Source: Phytophthora hibernalis (lineage: Eukaryota > Oomycota > Peronosporomycetes > Peronosporales > Peronosporaceae). From it: a stretch of DNA of 64,000 nt. Shown piece by piece: positions 10,905 to 22,516 of this stretch. The stretch covers positions 1,054,001 to 1,118,000 of the forward strand of contig JAAKBF010000159.1 in the NCBI GenBank assembly GCA_012656075.1. The letters run 5' to 3'. The notes under the pieces were generated by a model. It did not search any database and was not told where the DNA came from. It worked only from the letters and a program-made list of their open reading frames with translations. The position numbers and the translations under genes were made by a program. The stretch's first letter is position 1, and each line of letters opens with the position of its first letter.

Positions 10905-13900
10905 TAAAGAGCCCTTAGTAGTGTGTGGAGACGATAAGCTGTTTGTCGCTCGTCTGACTCTGCTGTTCCTGCTCGCGGGACCAGCACAATGGCCAAAGCT
11001 GTGCTCCAGTCGTAGTTTTCGATGATCTTGGTGCAAAGTTCTCTTACCAAACTAAATTCACCATACCATAATGCTCGTGCAGCGTCCGGTGCTCTCCCCA
11101 TTGACGTCGAGAACCATTCCCCTGTTATGTATGGTAGCACGTGTAGCAGACACCATTCCAGCTCTAGGATGCCACTTGGACCCGCTCTGCCACATGCCGC
11201 TGGAACCCACTGTCCCAATCGCTGCCATCTCGCCTGTGACTGCTATAAAGCGTATACCGCTGTGCAATGCAGCCCAGGCGCCATACCAGCAGCGTGCCAT
11301 TCAGTACAATATTCCCTCGCCTCCTTTGGTTGCGTCTCATTCCTCAAGATCCTATCCATGGCTGCGGTCAGCTCGATAAAAATCTCGCCGACACCCCAAG
11401 AGATGTGGTATTCGATGGGCCACCGTTTGGCTTCCACATCTGGATACGGTAGGAAAGCAAACAAATGCCGCAGCACACGGAGGTAATCCAGCAACCACAC
11501 ATTGAGATCATCGATCTTGCCCTTGCGCTGCTGAGTTACCGGTGTACCCATTCGATCCCCGTGAAGCGTGCCCATCTCCTGAATGCCTTTAGATTAGCTG
11601 CCTTCATGAGCTCGAGCATGAGTCTGTCCTCGTCCTGCAGTTGGCTTTCATCCTCGCGCCCATGATCCTCCGGGCTGCCAAATCCGTCGATGGGCCACTG
11701 GCCCCCTTGTGTGTCGTCGCGGTAGTATCCTCCGTCTTCGATCTTGGCAGCGCTCCCTTCCACCGCGTACCCATCCACTCCGTAAGCAGCATGAATCAGG
11801 CGCTCCTCCCTTCTTAGAAGGCCCCTCAGGTTATGCCAAAGGTTCTGTCTGTCCAGTGTTGGGAGTCCCCTGCGACTGTGGACCACAACCTACCGGTCCC
11901 GCTGTGAAAGTTTCTGTACGATAAGACCATTCACCTCTTCGCTGTCGTCCATTAAGTTCACGTTGGCCATTCCACGTCTTCGCTCATCACGTTAACAGAA
12001 TATTTCCAACCAAAATCGTCTGACAGCGCCTTGGCGTATTGTACGTCGCCTTCCGCCTCCTATCGTATATACAGTTCTCCGTTCCTCACCCCATAAAAGT
12101 GACTCTCATGACGTCTTAACACCATAAACGTGGGCAACACATGCAGCGCGTGACACGAGCGAAGATAGTCGCTGGCCTCCCTATTTGTGAGTGCATCCAC
12201 ATAACCACTTCCATGGTTTTCTTCATTGGCCATTCGATAGCCCTTGTAGAGGTAGCGTTGTACATGCGCGTCTAGCGATGCATTCACATCCAGCACCTGT
12301 AATGGCTCTCTCAAATGCTGCGCCATAGCTCGTAGTTCATGGGCACCCTCCCGGTACTCTGTGGCCTGCCATTTGTCTACTTGCCTATCGCGGGCCTGTG
12401 CGTAGTGCGCGAAAAGCCTAGCCGTCGCCGCCTCCATCGACGCATGCTTGGACCACTGAAGGAAAAGACGCGCGCATTCCTCTATAGAATTGACGAGCCC
12501 TAACTTGACATCGTTTCTCAAATTCGCCATCATTGCTGAGTAAATTTTGGCTATCATGTCAGTAGCATTTTTGACCGTCGCGGCTGAGTTCTGTAGTTTC
12601 CCATGCTCATGATTCTTTGTTGACGCGTATAGCGCCAAAAATAAAGAGTGGTCATTTGCTGCGACCTCTACTTCGTGGCCGTGAAAACTGCGCAGTCATT
12701 GGACCAGTTGGATTGGTAGATCCTGGTCTCCTGCCGCTGACCCGGCGTGTGTCCTGCCCATCGTGAATTCCCCTGGGAATCAGGCGTTGCCGGCAGTCCG
12801 AGAACCATTACCGCCTTGTCCAGTATGCATGTATTGCGACATTCGCGTTTGAATCATGCTCTGCTTCCCTCCTGACAGTCTCCGCTCTCATGTAATCCAG
12901 TCTTGTTCGAGGCATGCTGTTGTCGACGCCGCTCTTTTGTGACAGTCGCCGACTTAGTCATGTCGTCTTCCCTATGTTGCTTAGCCTGCTTAGCAATTAG
13001 GGTAGCTCCGAAGGCTTGGTCGCTGCCGCCTTTGCTCTCTGTTGTGGCTGTCTTTTTAGTCTCCTCCGTGTCTCATCTGCATTGTGCTGCACAGCTCGAG
13101 CACCACCGTCGTCACTGGATTGGAGACGTCATTTCTCGTTATTGTCCCTCGCGGCTCCCTCATCCATATTGACGTCATCCGCTGCGTACGATTCGCCTTC
13201 TAAGTCATCTTCGTCTGTGATGTTCCCATAGTGACCCTGCGCTTCTTCCCGCTGAAAGGCCGCGTAACGTGCAGCGGAATTGGTGTGGCTACGTCGTGTG
13301 GCCTGCGGACGATTCGTCGTCTTCTGCGTTTCGTTAGTGGTGGTTGTCCCAGCGAATGGCGGCTTGTTCCGTTCTGGCTTTCCCTCGGTCGTAAGCTGCT
13401 GTTTGCTCGGCGCTGCCTTGGCGCTCTTTGTGCTTATGGCCTCCATCCTCCACGCTGTTTTTCTTTTTCTTTGCCGCCTTTCTTGAGATTCTCGAGCGGT
13501 GCGCAGTATACCCTGCCGGATCCGCGCCACCAGCCTGATACGAGACAGCGAGACTCCCCGCCTGGACCGTCGGCTCATGCGCTGCCTCCGCCGACTCCTT
13601 AGTCCCCGCGACGTCTCGGTTTCTAGTCTGCGTCTCTTCAATGGAGGACTGAGGTGTCTCCGTGGTTGGTTCCCCAGGGTGGACCTGCTAATCGCCCGTG
13701 AGTAGTAGGTTGTCTCTCTGCATGGCCTACCAACGTCTCCACACAGTCCACAGCAAAATCGTCCCTAGTAGGTTGTGGTACCTCTGGAATAGCCCCGTGT
13801 ACAGCCGCGCATACTTGTTGCCTATCGTACTCAGGTTCCCCTCCGGGGCCGTGCATTTGTGCTTGGCTACAGCACCATCCAAACGGACGCCGCAGCTGGG

Positions 13901-14218
13901 TTTGGTGTTGGTGCAGCGTAATGATGCCCCCTCCATGGTAATTTGCGTAACATCGTGCAGCTCGGTCGGGCATTCGACGCATCCAAATGTGACCTTGTAA
14001 TATCTATTGTCGTAGATGTCAGTCTTTGTAGCACGCGCGTATTCCACGTCGAGAATTGGCGCTTCGACAATACTATAATAAGTCAAGCAATCCCGCCGCG
14101 TTAAGGTTTTAGTGCTGCCAATACCGGCAGCACTTCGCATTTCAATGCGCTCCATTCGCGCAACATCTAATACCGCATACGTTACGTATCTAGTTGAGGT
14201 GGACGTTACAGGAAACAT
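10905..14218 (-). pseudogene. LINE ORF1 (gag-like), broken
   Basis: The N-terminal segment (14,218-13,650) has clustered Cys residues (CVECP). It is followed by a very Arg/Lys-rich segment (13,641-13,129), and then a helical segment of 192 residues (12,638-12,060) ending LYIR. Further segments run to about 10,905. The pieces lie in different frames, so several indels are present. ORF1 proteins of LINEs bind RNA and act as chaperones. The basic region and Cys cluster fit that role, but the assignment rests mainly on position upstream of the endonuclease-RT ORF. Confidence 0.5.
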
Positions 14219-15640
14219 CCTTGTAATTTATCGGGTTCAGCGTGTATTACGTTTTGTAAAATTAACTGAAACATAGTTTGATTGGTTTACTATTGGTCCT
14301 CAATACATGGATATTTTTGATTCCCACATACATTACCGTTTTATAATACACTCACGCCCACTCGGATCGCTTCTTAGCTCTGACAGATAATAAATTTCCG
14401 AGAATTAAAGCTTTATCTTTGTATGGTTCATTTTCATTAATAGAAAAGAGGGTTTGAGCAAATTTGCATTTATGACCAATATAAATAAGGCGTAAATTTA
14501 ATTTTGTCCAATAGAAATGATTTTAAAACATCCCCCATTCCACAACTATCTGGTTGGAATCGTGATATCGAGTATGGGTTCCAAAATTCAAGCTGTTTAC
14601 AAATAGAATATATATTCGTAAGTTTCTAACTTGCTCGGCCCCAGTCTGGGTTCAAGACGTTTATAGTCATGTCGGTCGTTTCATTAGTACCGACCAATAG
14701 CCAGCGAAGCAGGGCTACGGCCATAGAGTCTTTCGAGGATTTCCTTGGGAAGAAGAAGGTGACGCTCACGGAAGCCCACGACAGCATCACTAAGGGCAAC
14801 ACAGGTAAAAGCATGTTTATTATTCTTGACAAGTATGGGTAGTTTTCAGTGAAAAGGGTAGGAAGGCCAGGCGCAGCACTGTCAAAGAACACTGTTCTAT
14901 CCTACTTCGGTATCATGCCGAGTGCCGACGCTACGCGGCGGTTTATATTTGTTAGTTAAGTCTGCGGAAGCGCGCCCGTTCCGCTCCCAGGGACTCGCTG
15001 TACTACTCAACAAAGTAAATTATTTATTAAAGGCTGGGGCGGACCCTTAGGTCCCACATATCACGGGGAAGGGCGCGGCCTTCGCTTCCCTCGGACGCTT
15101 TATAGCCAATCCGGGGCCACCTTTGATTACGCTCGGCAGCGGCGACATGAACAAACAAACGGACTGGGCTGTCTACTAGTTGTTTTAGACTAGCCGTTTG
15201 CCGCCGCTACGCGGCGGTGGAGCATGGTTTGTCCCAGCTAAGTGGGCCGCCTCCGTCGCTTCGCTCCACGGGGTGATTTTTATCCAGTCTCCAATACTTC
15301 AAAGTTTATGCTTATGCAACTACTCTAATCGTTCCTACATAGCGTCTGAGGTGGACATGTTCTCTGTCCTCTACTTATCGTATCTCTCTATTTATCGTGT
15401 CTCCCTATCTACCCTCTCTACATATGGTCTCTCTACCCACCGTCTATACATATCCATAAAATTTTCTGGTCATTTCAGAAAACTTGTCACCGGAAAGTAA
15501 TACCAAAACGAGGCATTATGCGTCGTTTTATAATTTTATCTTGATTAAAACTAAACATATGTCCAAATAGAAAAAATATGGGCAACAAAAAGTTAAAAAT
15601 GAGTGGCTGATATATATCCGCGGTGAAGCCAATGCTTTGC
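14219..15640. other. AT-rich non-coding stretch with an 18-bp GC-rich direct repeat
   Basis: No gene is supported. A motif G-CCG-x-CGCTACGCGGCGG occurs at 14,924-14,941 and again at 15,200-15,217, differing at one base. The second copy is a near palindrome (CCGCCG-CTACG-CGGCGG without the overlap). The 258 bp between them may be a small inserted element. Confidence 0.35.
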
Positions 15641-15644
15641 GAAG

Positions 15645-15833
15645 AAGTTGCACAAGATGCTAGCAACACTAGATAGATACTGTGAAAATAGACCGGAGCA
15701 AAAATTCAGGAAACAAGCTCCTTCGTGCACCAAGAAGGATCTAAAGGCGATTATCTCGGCTCTCTATGTCCACGCTTCAGCTAGTGCTGACTACCTCGAT
15801 GAGGCGTTAGTGGCCATGATGTGGTTGTTCTAA
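15645..15833 (+). pseudogene. Recombinase-like transposon fragment (possibly Crypton type)
   Basis: A frame of about 60 residues contains CTKKDLKAIISALYVHAS then DYLDEALVAMMWLF. It resembles a segment seen in oomycete tyrosine-recombinase (Crypton-like) proteins just before their G-R-S/T-S-D stretch. The frame stops immediately where that stretch would begin. The assignment is from recalled family pattern and is tentative. Confidence 0.35.
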
Positions 15834-15929
15834 TTTGATATGTTGTACATTTTTAGTGCTGGTGTTAGGGAATCTGATGATCAGCGTGTTAGCACTGGTA
15901 GCGACGCTGTACACGGCTTTTCAGCTCTC

Positions 15930-18511
15930 GATTCCGGATTGCAATGATGATGAACAATAAAGTGTATTTGATGACATTGGGGAGGAGCCTGCAGCACCCG
16001 AAGAATTTTCTGAGCTCTCAGAGCCCAGTGCTGATGACGACGAAGGTGGCCTCGCAAGCTGAAGAAGAAGAAGTAAAAATATCATAGTCCTCGTGCGACT
16101 AGCCAGCACTCGACCGAACTGAGATGCTGGAGTTTGCCAACAAGGAAGATCAGTTGGCGAAAATGAGGAAGAGCGGCTGGGCACTTGGTATGATTGTTTG
16201 TATTATCCTTATTACTATAAATACAGACTGACAGGATTTTTGCTTGTAATATAACCGATCCAGACGCATTCCCTCCCGACCAACACTATCCCGGCTTGTA
16301 CGATGGTGAACATGGTACGTGAAACCGTTTTCGGATTCTTCACTTGAATTGATTTTCTTTTTCATGACACGGGCATTGTAGACGGAGATCGCAGAGCCAT
16401 CAACACAATACCACGATCAACACCTGGTTGACCGCGTTGCTAAGATGTATGAAAAGCAGCGAATGCTGGACAAAACATCAACAGAGCAGTTCATGGTGCA
16501 AGAAGCAAGGCCCGCAGACATCTCCTACACGGGATCATCAATTTAGTGGAATTGCTGGTCGCGCGGATGGCAAATCCACAACGACGCCGTTTCTACGATC
16601 GCTGGGCGACAACTGATATGGGTGCAATTCCCGCCGGTAAATCCGGTCAAACATCCACTTCACAAACAACGCTGATGTGCGTGCTGGGACTGATAGGGCC
16701 CGGAAGGTGTTCTCCGTTGTCGATGCATTGTAGACTAGCTTCCAGGTCGAATACACTACACCTCCTGTAATTTCGTTCGACGTGGCCGTGATTCCACTCC
16801 GCAACCAAGATAACCCGACCCGACAGTACATCGTGAAAAGGGACACAGAAGCTGTTCATGACTTGTTGCGCGGCAACGTCAGACTGGTTTCGGCACGTAA
16901 AGCTGCGAACTTAAACGAGCTCGCAGTTTAAACTGCGAACTCAAACGAGCTCGCAGTTTTTTTGTCTGGCATGTTGTATGACTAACGCTGTATCTGTCAA
17001 CATGAACTAATGTTGTATGCAGATAGGCTTGGAATTTATTGCGTTAGTGTGACCCGAGTCTGGACAGTCGGCTGATCACAACACAGGTCCGACTGCTGTA
17101 ATGAGGAACCTCTTCCTCCATCAGGCGACTTCCATCAAATGATAGTGACCGACCGATTATATACCTTGGTCCAGCTCGCGTACTCGCTCCTGAAACGTCA
17201 AGTATATTTCGTCGTAACTATCCAAGTTGACAGGCAGGGGTTTTTCAATGCGTTGGCTGAAAAACAAACCGCGACCGGCCGAAAGGAGTTGATCACGGCA
17301 CAACTCACGTGGCCGTTGCGAAGAACTGTCCTATAATGACGCGTCTAGCGTGGTAGGGTAGACGCCCTGTGTAGTCGTCGATGTAGAGTAGTTGTAAATG
17401 TTTTGTTTGATTATTGTTTATAAGCAAAAAAAATTGAAGCTGTGATCTAGATCGGTGGAAATTGGAAGCGTGCATGCAGAAATACCTTGCCCGTCCATGA
17501 TGCGCGATTATCATCGGTGGATGGGCGGCTAGACGTACAGGGGCAGTTGCGCCTCTAGCTAGCGGTACTCACTTCAGCAGCAAACGAAGTGCAAGAAGTA
17601 TTACATGGCGATTTTGTTCTGCCATGTAGATATCGCAATCGTGAATGTGTATATTGTGTGCCGCGAGACACAGAAAACCCGTGGAGCCAAACAGGACACT
17701 CACGTTTAGTTTGATATGCTGCAACAAGCGCAGATGCTGGTACTTACTGAAGACGATTTCGCCCAGGTGAGCTAGCTACAGCATCTTTTATAGAACATGT
17801 AAACAAGATGTTAACCTACCAGATGTTGACATGTGCGTGTCAGCATCAAGAGCAAACGGATGGAGCTACTGATATACCCAGATCGTTGCCAGCTGAGCAC
17901 GTGCCCGTGAGAACCCCGATTACCAGATAGCACATGGACAGCGCAAGCACCGCAGCGTCAATGCAAGGTTTGCTGAAACCGCAAGCGTAGAGTTGGCGAA
18001 CGCCGTCCTACCAAGTACTACTTCCCAGGATGTAGCCCATCGGACAAAGCAAGGTATGTTTTGTCGGCTAACTACATTAGCTGCTACATCCTAACGCTGT
18101 CCAGAATTTACACGTACTGCAAGGTGTGGCCTCACTTCAAGAACACCACGCTTTCATGTCATCAAATTTGGCACCACCAGTGGAACGACGGGAAAGACCA
18201 CCCCGTCCACGTTGCGAACGTGTCATCCATAAGCGCGAAGCAGGGGGCGGTACAAGGAAGCAGAAGCGATGCCAGCGGTCGCGCGCGCGATACTGACGAG
18301 AACACAGACGCTGATGCTAAAGACACTGAGAAAGATAAGACTGCTCAAGATCGTATGGTTGCAGCGCGAAAAGTCGCGGAGGGCAGTTCTGCAGAGCAGG
18401 GTACAATATCACTACAGAGGAGATCGCTACAGAAGTGATCTCTGCGAGAGAAGCTGCGGAGGAGGACGCGACGATGGAGGACGCGGTGGTGGAGCGCACT
18501 GCGGACGATGA
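15930..18511 (+). pseudogene. piggyBac transposase, multiply broken, two introns
   Basis: An acidic segment (FDDIGEEPAAPEEFSELSEP) lies near 15,978. ELLVARMANPQRRRFYDRW near 16,550 aligns with GLLIARMLCPQKRRFAAHW of the other copy. SFDVAVIPLRNQDNPTRQY near 16,775 holds the first catalytic Asp. After an intron, VTDRLYTLVQLAYSLL (17,142) holds the next conserved Asp region. The C-terminal segment near 18,020-18,190 (YYFPGCSPSDKAR, then CHQIWHHQW) is the Cys/His-rich finger typical of piggyBac transposases. Introns are inferred at 16,897-17,022 and 18,054-18,104 because joining restores family sequence. Stops elsewhere rule out activity. Confidence 0.6.
16903..16956. repeat. Tandem pair of 24-bp hairpins inside the piggyBac copy 2 intron
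   Basis: Two units, 16,903-16,926 and 16,933-16,956, each read CTGCGAAC-T-(T/C)-AAACGAGCTCGCAG. Each can fold as CTGCGA/TCGCAG, and a run of seven T follows the second. They are 30 bp apart and differ at one base. Confidence 0.7.
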
Positions 18512-18644
18512 AGAGTGAGACTGTTGTCGGTGGATCTTGCCCCAGATTCGGGATGGCAACATTTGATGTGTCTATTTTGTCTAACAGAAATCAAGGCATC
18601 CAGTTCAATTATTCACCAAATAGCTTGCGAAACATACTAGAACT

Positions 18645-18668
18645 TTCGCAAGCAATCTTGCTTGCGAA
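18645..18668. repeat. Perfect 10-bp-stem hairpin
   Basis: TTCGCAAGCA-ATCT-TGCTTGCGAA is a perfect inverted repeat with a 4-nt loop. It lies between the piggyBac remains and the Gypsy element. The word TAGCTTGCGAAA just upstream (18,621) repeats one arm. Confidence 0.7.
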
Positions 18669-18850
18669 CCAATTGATTGCCATTCAAAGAAGAGGGTGTA
18701 TATTTTCTCTTGATAAATAGGTGACACGATGCGACTGGGCACCAAATGTCCTGGCGCCTGTTTCCAACATCCAACCGATTTGATTGGCCCAGAACAAGCA
18801 CTGTAATGATCAGAACAGAGAACGTCCGCGAGCAGGAGACAATATGCCAG

Positions 18851-18868
18851 TGGTGCCGCGACCCGGGA
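18851..18868 (+). promoter_or_regulatory. Candidate primer-binding site
   Basis: TGGTGCCGCGACCCGGGA begins with TGG and is complementary to a tRNA 3' end of the form ...CCCGGGTCGCGGCACCA. It lies 105 bp before the gag ATG, as expected for a site just inside a 5' LTR. Confidence 0.45.
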
Positions 18869-18955
18869 TTGGGAGTGACCTTCTGTGTATCTTGGTTGTA
18901 TATTGGGTTTACCCTAACGATCTTTTGAGAGAAGAAACGAGAGAAGAAAAGAGAA

Positions 18956-20384
18956 ATGGCGAAAGGAGTGAAGTCAGCGGGACCTGAAACGCCGATGAAG
19001 TCAGTCGGACGCGCACCGAGGATTCGATGCGCTCCAGTTCGCCGTTGGTGACGCTAAGTACATTAGTGCCGGCAACGAGAGTTGGGACAAATTTGACGAG
19101 CAGATGTACTACACTGATACCAATGAAGAAGATGAAAAAGATAACCTGGAAGAGACGGCAGCGATGACCGAGCTTTTGGAAGCCGCTGTGGTATCCGCAG
19201 GACGCAGCGGAGGGGTGAGGTCGCTCGCGCGTAACCTCACCGAGGAATTGGACAAAGTGGCTGGTCTCGAACCAGCTCACGGGGACAATCAAGATGGAGC
19301 CAACGATATGCGGTCGTCGGTGATAGCCGATGATCCGAATCCTCGGTCGAGTGGGGTTGGCCTCCTCCTAATAGGGATACCCCTGCCGCCAATAGAGTCC
19401 TCGGTTGGTATCTGGAAGTAGATCGGACGCCTTGTCGATACTACGATTTTCGCGATGACTCGTCTGACGAAGGTTCGTTCGACGTTGAAAACCACGGGGG
19501 TGACCTAACGAGAGAGTGGGCGCGCCAAATCCGAGAGCTGGACTTTATGGAGAATAGGAGCTTGACACCGAGACCTAAGATTGTCACGCATCTGCCCCTC
19601 GGCAATATCGCCGTTCCTCGGACTCCGCGATAATGGTGAAAAGGCCATACAGTGGCTCCGAGCTTTCATCTATGTGATCAAAGGGACGCGCCCGCCGCCC
19701 AACGAATGGTGCATGGTGTTTGAGCTGAGTCTCCGGGATGGGGCTCTGCACTGGTACCGACAGTTCCCGCTCAAGATGAGGAGTACTTGGAATTTGTAGA
19801 CCGATGCGTTCGTCAAGTACTACTGCTCCCGTTTTAACCAGTCGGCAAAGACACGGTACTTCTTGGCAAAGCGAGAAGAAAACGAGCATGTATGCGACTA
19901 CCTCAACCGACTAAACGGTTATGCTCGCGACGCTGGAGTGCAGTTTGAACACGGTAGGCGCGAAGCCAAGGACCATATCGAGCATTTTCTCGATTCGTGC
20001 GAGGACCGAGGGTTGGAGGAATGTTTGGGTCATGCCCGTGCTAAGGACATTCACGACCTGGAGGGCATGATTAATGACATCCTCCTTCGCCGCGAGCGAA
20101 ATTCGAGACATGAGACCTCGGTCCGACGTACTCGGAGTCGCGAAGATGGACACCGACGCGAAAATGGGCGCTCCGATAATTCACGGTATAGTTACTGCCG
20201 TGACCGACGAAACCGAGAAGACAATCGTCGCCGAGACGACCGTTACCTTGACGAGAATCGCCGTCGGGATGAAAGTCTGTACCGACCGAGAGTTACGCTT
20301 ACGGACGCGTTGATGGGTATGGTATGTGAAAAGATCGGTCGATTCGCGCGGAGGGTACTCAGAGACGCAAAGTACCGGATATGA
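18956..20384 (+). pseudogene. Gypsy 1 gag (nucleocapsid/capsid) polyprotein, broken
   Basis: The ATG at 18,956 opens a Lys/Pro-rich leader (MAKGVKSAGPETPMKSVGRA). Frames then shift through an acidic region. The best-kept part is the capsid-like domain from 19,600 to 20,090, with AIQWLRAFIY, ELSLRDGALHWYRQ, KREENEHVCDYLNRLNGYAR and a DLEGMINDIL helix. An Arg/Asp-rich tail (RRDDRY repeats) follows. Gag packages element RNA into particles. At least three frame changes and stops are present. The capsid pattern is the retrotransposon gag fold of Ty3/Gypsy elements. Confidence 0.7.
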
Positions 20385-20409
20385 CGACACCGAGGACTAT
20401 GGCTCAGAA

Positions 20410-20751
20410 TAGTACTCTGGCATTGATGACCGATGCTCTGAAATGTACTCAGACGACGGGTCTTACTCTGGCAATTATGACTGAAGCTCTGACGTGTACT
20501 CGGACGACGGGTATTACTCTGGCAATGATGACTGATGCTCTGTAGTGTACTCATACGGCGGGTATTACTCTGGCGATAACGACCGATACACTGACGAATA
20601 CTTGAACGACGAATCTTACTTGGTCGATGATGACCGATGCTCTGAAGAGTACTCGGACGACAGGTATTACTCGGTCGATGTTGACCTACACTCGCGCGAG
20701 TACTGAGACGACGGGCATGCATCGACTGAGTGGTCGCCGAGGTCACAGAGC
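20410..20751 (+). repeat. 51-bp tandem repeat array in Gypsy 1
   Basis: TACTCGGACGACGGGTATTA-type units start at 20,446, 20,497, 20,548, 20,599, 20,650 and 20,701, exactly 51 bp apart. In frame they encode a 17-residue acidic Tyr/Ser repeat (YSDDGYYSGNDDRCSEE type). Three units carry TGA or TAG where others have CGA or a sense codon, so the frame has decayed. It follows gag and precedes the pol deletion. Confidence 0.85.
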
Positions 20752-21129
20752 ACTGAAGAAGAAGAGCTATACTGCATGCAAGTTATTGGAGGCTCGACCG
20801 AGAATCGTCGGATCCACACCTCATGAGTACTCAGAGGTGGTCTTCGTCGGGATAACTTGAATTCTCCCCACTCGCGCCCATTGATCGTCAGATTGCATGG
20901 GTAATACTGATGGAATGCCAAGGCGTCGATATGGCTCGGAGATCAAAGGGGCACAATGAGTCGATGAGCAGCCGCGAGGGAGTGTCAGTACCGAACGTTG
21001 GTAAAAATGAGACATCGGTCGAGTCGCGAGTAGTGGCACCGAACATTGGTGACAACGAAACCTCGGAGAAGTCACGAGCGGGGACAGGGGCAACACCTGA
21101 TGCTCCTGGGGAAGCACCGAGATCTCCTC

Positions 21130-21990
21130 TCCATTGGAGTAGAGTATGGTTGTACATGAAGCGCGTCAGGTCGAGATTGACAAAGAAATTAGCTGACCGA
21201 TGGCAAGAAATATTCAGAGTCAAGAACAAGATCAAGGAATTCGCATACGAGTTGGAATTACCAGACAGGATCGGAAGTATGCTTTTCCCCGTGGTGTTCC
21301 GAATCAAGGTCGTGAATGAATTTGGAGACCGACCAAGGGTTCGGTTAAGCACCCGTAGTACGAGGGTAGATGTCGCCAAAGAGTTGTGATCTGAAGATAG
21401 TTGGGTCCGGACCGACTAGCCGGCGAGTACGAAGTGGAGGACATCTTCGGCGACCGATTACGCGCGGTCGACGAGAACTAGACGTGTCATCCGAGAGTTC
21501 GAAGTGAAAAGGGTCGGGTTTGATGTGCCGACATGGAAACTACCATCGATTTTGTGTGGTGAGCTACTCTATCACTACCTATATGCGCAGCGTACCGAGC
21601 GACGGTTGCAGATGGCCTAAGGCGGTGATGAGGACTGGTTGGAAGTGCAACCGATGATTGAATTGCCTACGGGGTCGATACAGCCCGTAGTGACAGAAGA
21701 AATTTACTACTGTATCGGAATTGCATGTCACCGACCCTTGAGAGCAGTCAGGCCTCTTGCGAGGCTCGGATGCAATGTCGGATCGACAATTGAACTGCCT
21801 GCGGGGTTATGCTGCCCGTGGTGTCAGACGAAAACTACTACTGTATCGAATTGCATATTTACATGTGACGTGAGCGATTTTCGAGTGGAATTGGATGAAA
21901 TGGAATTGCTCAAGCTCAAGCATTATCCTTGCGAAGGACTACAAGCGTCGGACGGCGTGGAAAAAGGTTTAAGGATGAATGGAAAAGTCG
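21130..21990 (+). pseudogene. Gypsy 1 integrase C-terminus with chromodomain, broken
   Basis: The segment at 21,140-21,390 (VWLYMKRVRSRLTKKLADRW, then NEFGDRPRVRLS) matches the post-catalytic domain of Gypsy integrases. REFEVKRVGFDVPTW at about 21,490-21,540 is a chromodomain core, which in this group steers integration to particular chromatin. A tail with ELPTGSIQPVV and a second diverged ELPAG copy follows. The same tail is seen on the minus strand near 61.6 kb. The catalytic core is absent, so this is a remnant. Confidence 0.65.
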
Positions 21991-22505
21991 AAAATGGCGG
22001 GACCTAGGCCTAGACCTCTGACGCAGACACCATGTGAGCCAAAACGACCGGATCAGGTACCCCGGATTGGAGGTCGCAAGTTATTCACCCGCTGCCGGAA
22101 CCGGAGTGCGACGTGAACAACCCTCGGTTGCTTCCTCATCGTGCCTCGCTTGGTCTAGACCGACAGCAGCCGCGGCTTGGATAGCTCTCCGAGGCCCTGT
22201 CAGTGGTCGGATGAGCAGAAGTTGGCAACCGAAGAGCAGGCACAGAAACGCCTGCAGTGCCCAAATATTGAACGATGGTTGATCGACTCTCTGAGAATGC
22301 GTACGACGGTGTGGAATATACACAGAGGTGTCAGAAGATGTTCTGGGGGCACGAGAGCACAGGAAGATAACGAACGAACATACCCAGACGCATCGAGAAT
22401 GTGAAGAGCGACAGCCGTAGCTTGTCCGAGCAGGTAAAAGGAGGTTCAAGAGGCGCACGATAAACAGGCGCCACAACGCGCACTACTTGCGGGAGCTTGC
22501 GTCGA

Positions 22506-22516
22506 GGCGGGGCAGT
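22506..22516 (+). other. Polypurine tract of Gypsy 1
   Basis: GCGGGGCAGT-type purine-rich sequence sits immediately 5' of the LTR start TGTGGTG. The same GGGGCAGT precedes the LTR at 57,757 (minus strand), marking both as 3' LTRs. Confidence 0.55.

Larger units (their letters stand above)
5630..14218 (-). mobile_element. LINE (non-LTR retrotransposon) copy 1, near full length, decayed
   Basis: On the minus strand the order is ORF1 (about 14,218 to 10,905), apurinic-type endonuclease, reverse transcriptase, a long C-terminal region, then RNase H. This is the layout of two-ORF LINEs with a terminal RNase H. A second, 5'-truncated copy on the plus strand (50.4-54.0 kb) matches it domain by domain. 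It also shares the 3'-tail word AAATGAC-x-TxAATG, which supports a 3' end near 5630. The frames are broken by several stops and shifts, so the copy is not autonomous as sequenced. Confidence 0.75.
15840..18511 (+). mobile_element. Decayed piggyBac-like DNA transposon (copy 2)
   Basis: Its pieces run in the same order as in the better-kept piggyBac at 31.4-34.9 kb: acidic N-terminus, ELLVARMANPQRRRFYDRW, a DDE region with ISFDVAVIPL, GPTAVMRNL, CDR-like VTDRLYT, and a C-terminal Cys/His region. No TTAA-flanked terminal repeats were found, so the outer limits are those of the coding remains. Confidence 0.6.
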
